Shown piece after piece: positions 42,771 through 44,888 of a stretch of DNA of 44,888 bases. The notes under the pieces were generated by a model, which saw only the letters and a program-made list of their open reading frames with translations, was not told where the DNA came from and made no database searches. Position 1 is the stretch's first letter. Each line of letters begins with the position of its first letter. The stretch is from Pseudomonadota bacterium (lineage in GTDB: Bacteria; Pseudomonadota; Gammaproteobacteria; Xanthomonadales; Xanthomonadaceae), in contig JAEWBY010000062.1 of assembly GCA_023390905.1 (NCBI GenBank), positions 1-44,888 on the forward strand, in the 5' to 3' direction. The position numbers and the translations under genes were made by a program.

Positions 42771-44195
42771 ATGAAATCCCTGAGGCTGTTGTTGCGATTC
42801 CTGACCGTGGGCGGCCTGGTCCTGCTGTTGTTGATTCCACTGGTGATGGTGCGCGGGATCATCAGTGACCGCGAGCGTTACCAGGCGCAGGCGATCGAGC
42901 GCATCGGCCAGAGCACCGCCGGCGCGCAGCAGGTGATCGGGCCCTTGCGCGTCGTGCCGTGGGAGGAAGTGCGCAGCCGCACGCGCGTTGACGCCGAAGG
43001 CAAGCCCGAAATCCACCAGGAAACCGTGCGCGGCTACCTGTTGCAGACCCCGCGCACGTTGCAGGTCAGTGGTGGCCTCAAGCCGAACCTGCGCCGCATC
43101 GGCCTGTACGAGGTGCGCACCTACGACTGGTCGGGCAAGCTGGTGGCCGCTTTCGAACCGCTGGTGCTGGAAGCGAGCGCGCACCGTGTGTATGGCAGGC
43201 CGCTGCTGGTGATGGGCATCAGCGACGTGCGCGGATTGATCGGCACGCCGTCGTTGAATGTCGATGGACGCGCGCTGGCGTTCCAGGCCGGCACCGGCGC
43301 ATTGTCCGAACGCATGAGCGGCGTGCATGCGGTGCTGGGGGAGCCCGGCGCCGCGCTGCCGGCCAGCCGCATGCAACTGGATCTGATGCTGACCGGCACC
43401 GAATCCCTCGGCATCAGCCCGGTCGCCGACAGCAACCGCATCGATCTGCATTCGGCCTGGCCGCATCCGCTGTTCGGCGGACGCTTTTCGCCGAACCAGC
43501 GCGTGGTGGACGATCATGGCTTCCGCGCGAGCTGGGAAATCTCCGCGCTGGCCAACGATACCCAGGCGCAGCTCGAACGTGGCGAAGGTCTGTTGACGCG
43601 TCGCCAACCGCTGACCGAACGTGCCGGCAGCATCGACGGCGGCATCGAAGGCGTGGCGCTCACCGGCATCGACAGCATCGACGTGCACCTGGTCGATACG
43701 GTGGACGTCTACACCCAGGCCGATCGCGCGACCAAGTACGGCATCCTGTTCGTCGTGCTGACCTTCGTCGGCTTCGCCCTGTTCGAACTGATCAAGCGGT
43801 TGCCGATCCATCCGTTGCAATATCTGCTGGTCGGTCTGGCATTGGCGATCTTCTTCCTGCTGCTGCTGAGTCTGTCCGAGCACATCGCATTCTGGCAGGC
43901 CTATCTGATCTCGGCCACGGCGTGCATCGGCCTGCAGTTCTTCTACCTGAGCGGCGTGCTGCGCAGTTGGGTGCGCGCGGCCGGATTCGCGACCACGCTC
44001 ACCGCGCTGTACGGTGTGCTGTATGCGCTGCTGCTGTCCGAGGCCAATGCGTTGCTGATGGGATCGCTGCTGCTGTTCGGCATCCTGGCCGCGATCATGT
44101 GGTTGACCCGCAAGGTGGACTGGTACGAACTCGGCAGCACGCCGGCGCAGGACGCACCGGCTCCGCGCAACGCACCGCCGCCGATGCCGCAGTGA
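42771..44195 (+). CDS. creD: Inner membrane protein CreD
   Basis: 474-residue CreD (E. coli 450). Helix 1 (FLTVGGLVLLLLIPLVMV) is followed by a large periplasmic domain (about 40-320). Within it, RERYQAQAIERIGQSTAGAQQVIGP (landmark near residues 30-55) and the PLFGGRFSPNQRVVDDHGFRA-type strand are conserved. A C-terminal bundle of about five helices starts at YGILFVVLTFVGFALFELIK. Membership in the CreBC regulon is known; the molecular role, probably envelope integrity, is not. Overproduction causes colicin E2 tolerance in E. coli. The tail is proline-rich (APAPRNAPPPMPQ). RBS cggag precedes the ATG at 42771. Confidence 0.95.
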   Translation: MKSLRLLLRFLTVGGLVLLLLIPLVMVRGIISDRERYQAQAIERIGQSTAGAQQVIGPLRVVPWEEVRSRTRVDAEGKPEIHQETVRGYLLQTPRTLQVSGGLKPNLRRIGLYEVRTYDWSGKLVAAFEPLVLEASAHRVYGRPLLVMGISDVRGLIGTPSLNVDGRALAFQAGTGALSERMSGVHAVLGEPGAALPASRMQLDLMLTGTESLGISPVADSNRIDLHSAWPHPLFGGRFSPNQRVVDDHGFRASWEISALANDTQAQLERGEGLLTRRQPLTERAGSIDGGIEGVALTGIDSIDVHLVDTVDVYTQADRATKYGILFVVLTFVGFALFELIKRLPIHPLQYLLVGLALAIFFLLLLSLSEHIAFWQAYLISATACIGLQFFYLSGVLRSWVRAAGFATTLTALYGVLYALLLSEANALLMGSLLLFGILAAIMWLTRKVDWYELGSTPAQDAPAPRNAPPPMPQ

Positions 44196-44203
44196 GGCCG
44201 TCG

Positions 44204-44623
44204 ATGCTGGACCTGTCCTACTTGCACCGGCGCGCCAGCCGGGTAGTGCCGGAACGCCTTCGCACCTGCGCGGTGATGGGCGTTCCTGCGGACGAAGCGT
44301 CGCTGGCGGCGCGCGTGCTGCCGCTCGGGCACGCACGTCGTGGCAGCGTCTGCTTCGTGCTCGAAGAGGACACCGCGCGGCGATTGCTGCGGGATCCGTG
44401 GCCGTGTCTCTCTGGCGCCAGCCGCGCCAGAGAGGGGCTGGGCCGTCATGTTTCACCGCTCGCGTATGCGGCATGGGAACGCATCGGCGCAGACGACTGT
44501 CCGCTCTATCGCACCCGCTCCGAGGACGGCCGCGCAAGCCTGTGGCTGTTGCCGCTGTTCCGGCTGCTGATCTACTGCTGGAACGATGCTGCGCGGCGCT
44601 GCCCGGCAGGACCGCGATGCTGA
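44204..44623 (+). CDS. Hypothetical protein, creD-linked
   Basis: 139-residue protein starting nine bases after the creD stop. It begins MLDLSYLHRRASRVVPERLRT and has a hydrophobic-strand core (GSVCFVLEEDTARRLL) and a late hydrophobic patch (SLWLLPLFRLLIYCW). I do not recognise a family. A basic Ser/Arg stretch (LSGASRAREGLGRHV) looks like an insertion in the middle. No signal peptide is evident. It overlaps the following membrane protein gene by seven bases, so creD and these two genes form a tight transcription unit. A link to CreD function or envelope stress is inference from position. Confidence 0.65.
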   Translation: MLDLSYLHRRASRVVPERLRTCAVMGVPADEASLAARVLPLGHARRGSVCFVLEEDTARRLLRDPWPCLSGASRAREGLGRHVSPLAYAAWERIGADDCPLYRTRSEDGRASLWLLPLFRLLIYCWNDAARRCPAGPRC

Positions 44624-44888
44624 TCGCGTTCGCCTTGTTCAGCATGATGGCGCTCGTGCTGCACGTGGTGTTCGCGGTGCTGTCATGGCGGCTGTATGGC
44701 GCGATGGTGCTGCTGGCCCAGAGCGGCTGCGCGCTGGTGTGGGCGCAGCATCTGCATGCATCGGCCCGGCCGGACTACCACGATGGCGTGGCCAGCACGC
44801 AGGGGATCCTGTTGTTCGTGCTGGGCTGGTTCTGCATGACGGTGGCGTCGGCGCTGGCCAGCGCGCTGGTGCTGCTGCTGGCGCGCGG
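44617..44888 (+). CDS. Small integral membrane protein, cut by window end
   Basis: ATG at 44617 opens a frame that is still open at the last base (90 codons seen). The visible part is strongly hydrophobic: MLIAFALFSMMALVLHVVFAVLS (helix 1), YGAMVLLAQSGCALVWAQHL (helix 2), a polar loop ASARPDYHDGVAST, then GILLFVLGWFCMTVASALAS (helix 3). The start overlaps the end of the preceding gene, which supports co-translation. No family is recognised; the C-terminus is not available. Confidence 0.6.
   Translation, partial: MLIAFALFSMMALVLHVVFAVLSWRLYGAMVLLAQSGCALVWAQHLHASARPDYHDGVASTQGILLFVLGWFCMTVASALASALVLLLAR

Overview
This is a chromosomal stretch from a high-GC gammaproteobacterium, most likely of the Xanthomonadaceae/Lysobacteraceae (Lysobacter/Luteimonas-like). 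The evidence is GC-rich coding throughout, a creBCD locus, an mfd gene in ordinary housekeeping context, and imperfect heptanucleotide repeats in many intergenic gaps. The family assignment is inference from gene content and sequence style. I see no phage, transposon, CRISPR array, tRNA or rRNA. No gene-free gap exceeds 300 bases, and coding is dense on both strands.

Layout. 16-3627: DNA repair and small enzymes (an endonuclease VIII-like glycosylase and an isochorismatase-fold hydrolase on the minus strand; a glyoxalase-fold protein, exonuclease III with a lysine-rich repeat tail, and a TRIC-type channel on the plus strand). 3688-26793: a large polyamine-degradation region, interrupted by an MHS-type transporter, a small conserved protein and a bacteriohemerythrin. 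27049-29701: two pirins flanking an aquaporin. 29829-33001: a periplasmic-type ATP-dependent DNA ligase, a lipoprotein histidine phosphatase and a cardiolipin synthase-like PLD protein. 33146-40403: mfd, a GNAT acetyltransferase, a CDF metal transporter, an MmcQ/YjbR protein, a membrane protein and rlmJ. 40450-44888: creB-creC-creD, a hypothetical protein, and a membrane protein cut by the window end.

How the polyamine genes fit together. The plus-strand run 16012-25340 has the order amidohydrolase, glutamylpolyamine synthetase, aminotransferase, two periplasmic binding proteins, ATPase, two permeases. This matches Pseudomonas aeruginosa spuABCDEFGH. A second glutamylpolyamine synthetase (spuI-like) is divergent and is followed by puuB. 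A PuuR/PauR-type repressor and puuC lie at 8044-10269. A succinate-semialdehyde dehydrogenase closes the plus-strand run. bauA, ald and a CoA-acylating semialdehyde dehydrogenase on the minus strand complete the beta-alanine branch: spermidine or diaminopropane-derived beta-alanine becomes malonate semialdehyde and then acetyl-CoA, while alanine is recycled to pyruvate and ammonia. The region therefore encodes uptake and full oxidation of putrescine and spermidine to succinate and acetyl-CoA.

The best non-gene signals I found are: a 16-bp element shared by the bauA, puuR and spuI promoters (candidate repressor operator); a perfect FNR/ANR box at class II spacing before the bacteriohemerythrin gene; a CreB-tag-like direct repeat before creD; a hairpin that would hide the ribosome binding site of the DNA ligase; hairpins after each binding-protein gene; and the heptameric intergenic repeats. 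I did not find a clearly novel multi-gene system. The least explained genes are the small operon after creD, the membrane protein at 38817-39458 and the 91-residue protein at 10406-10681.
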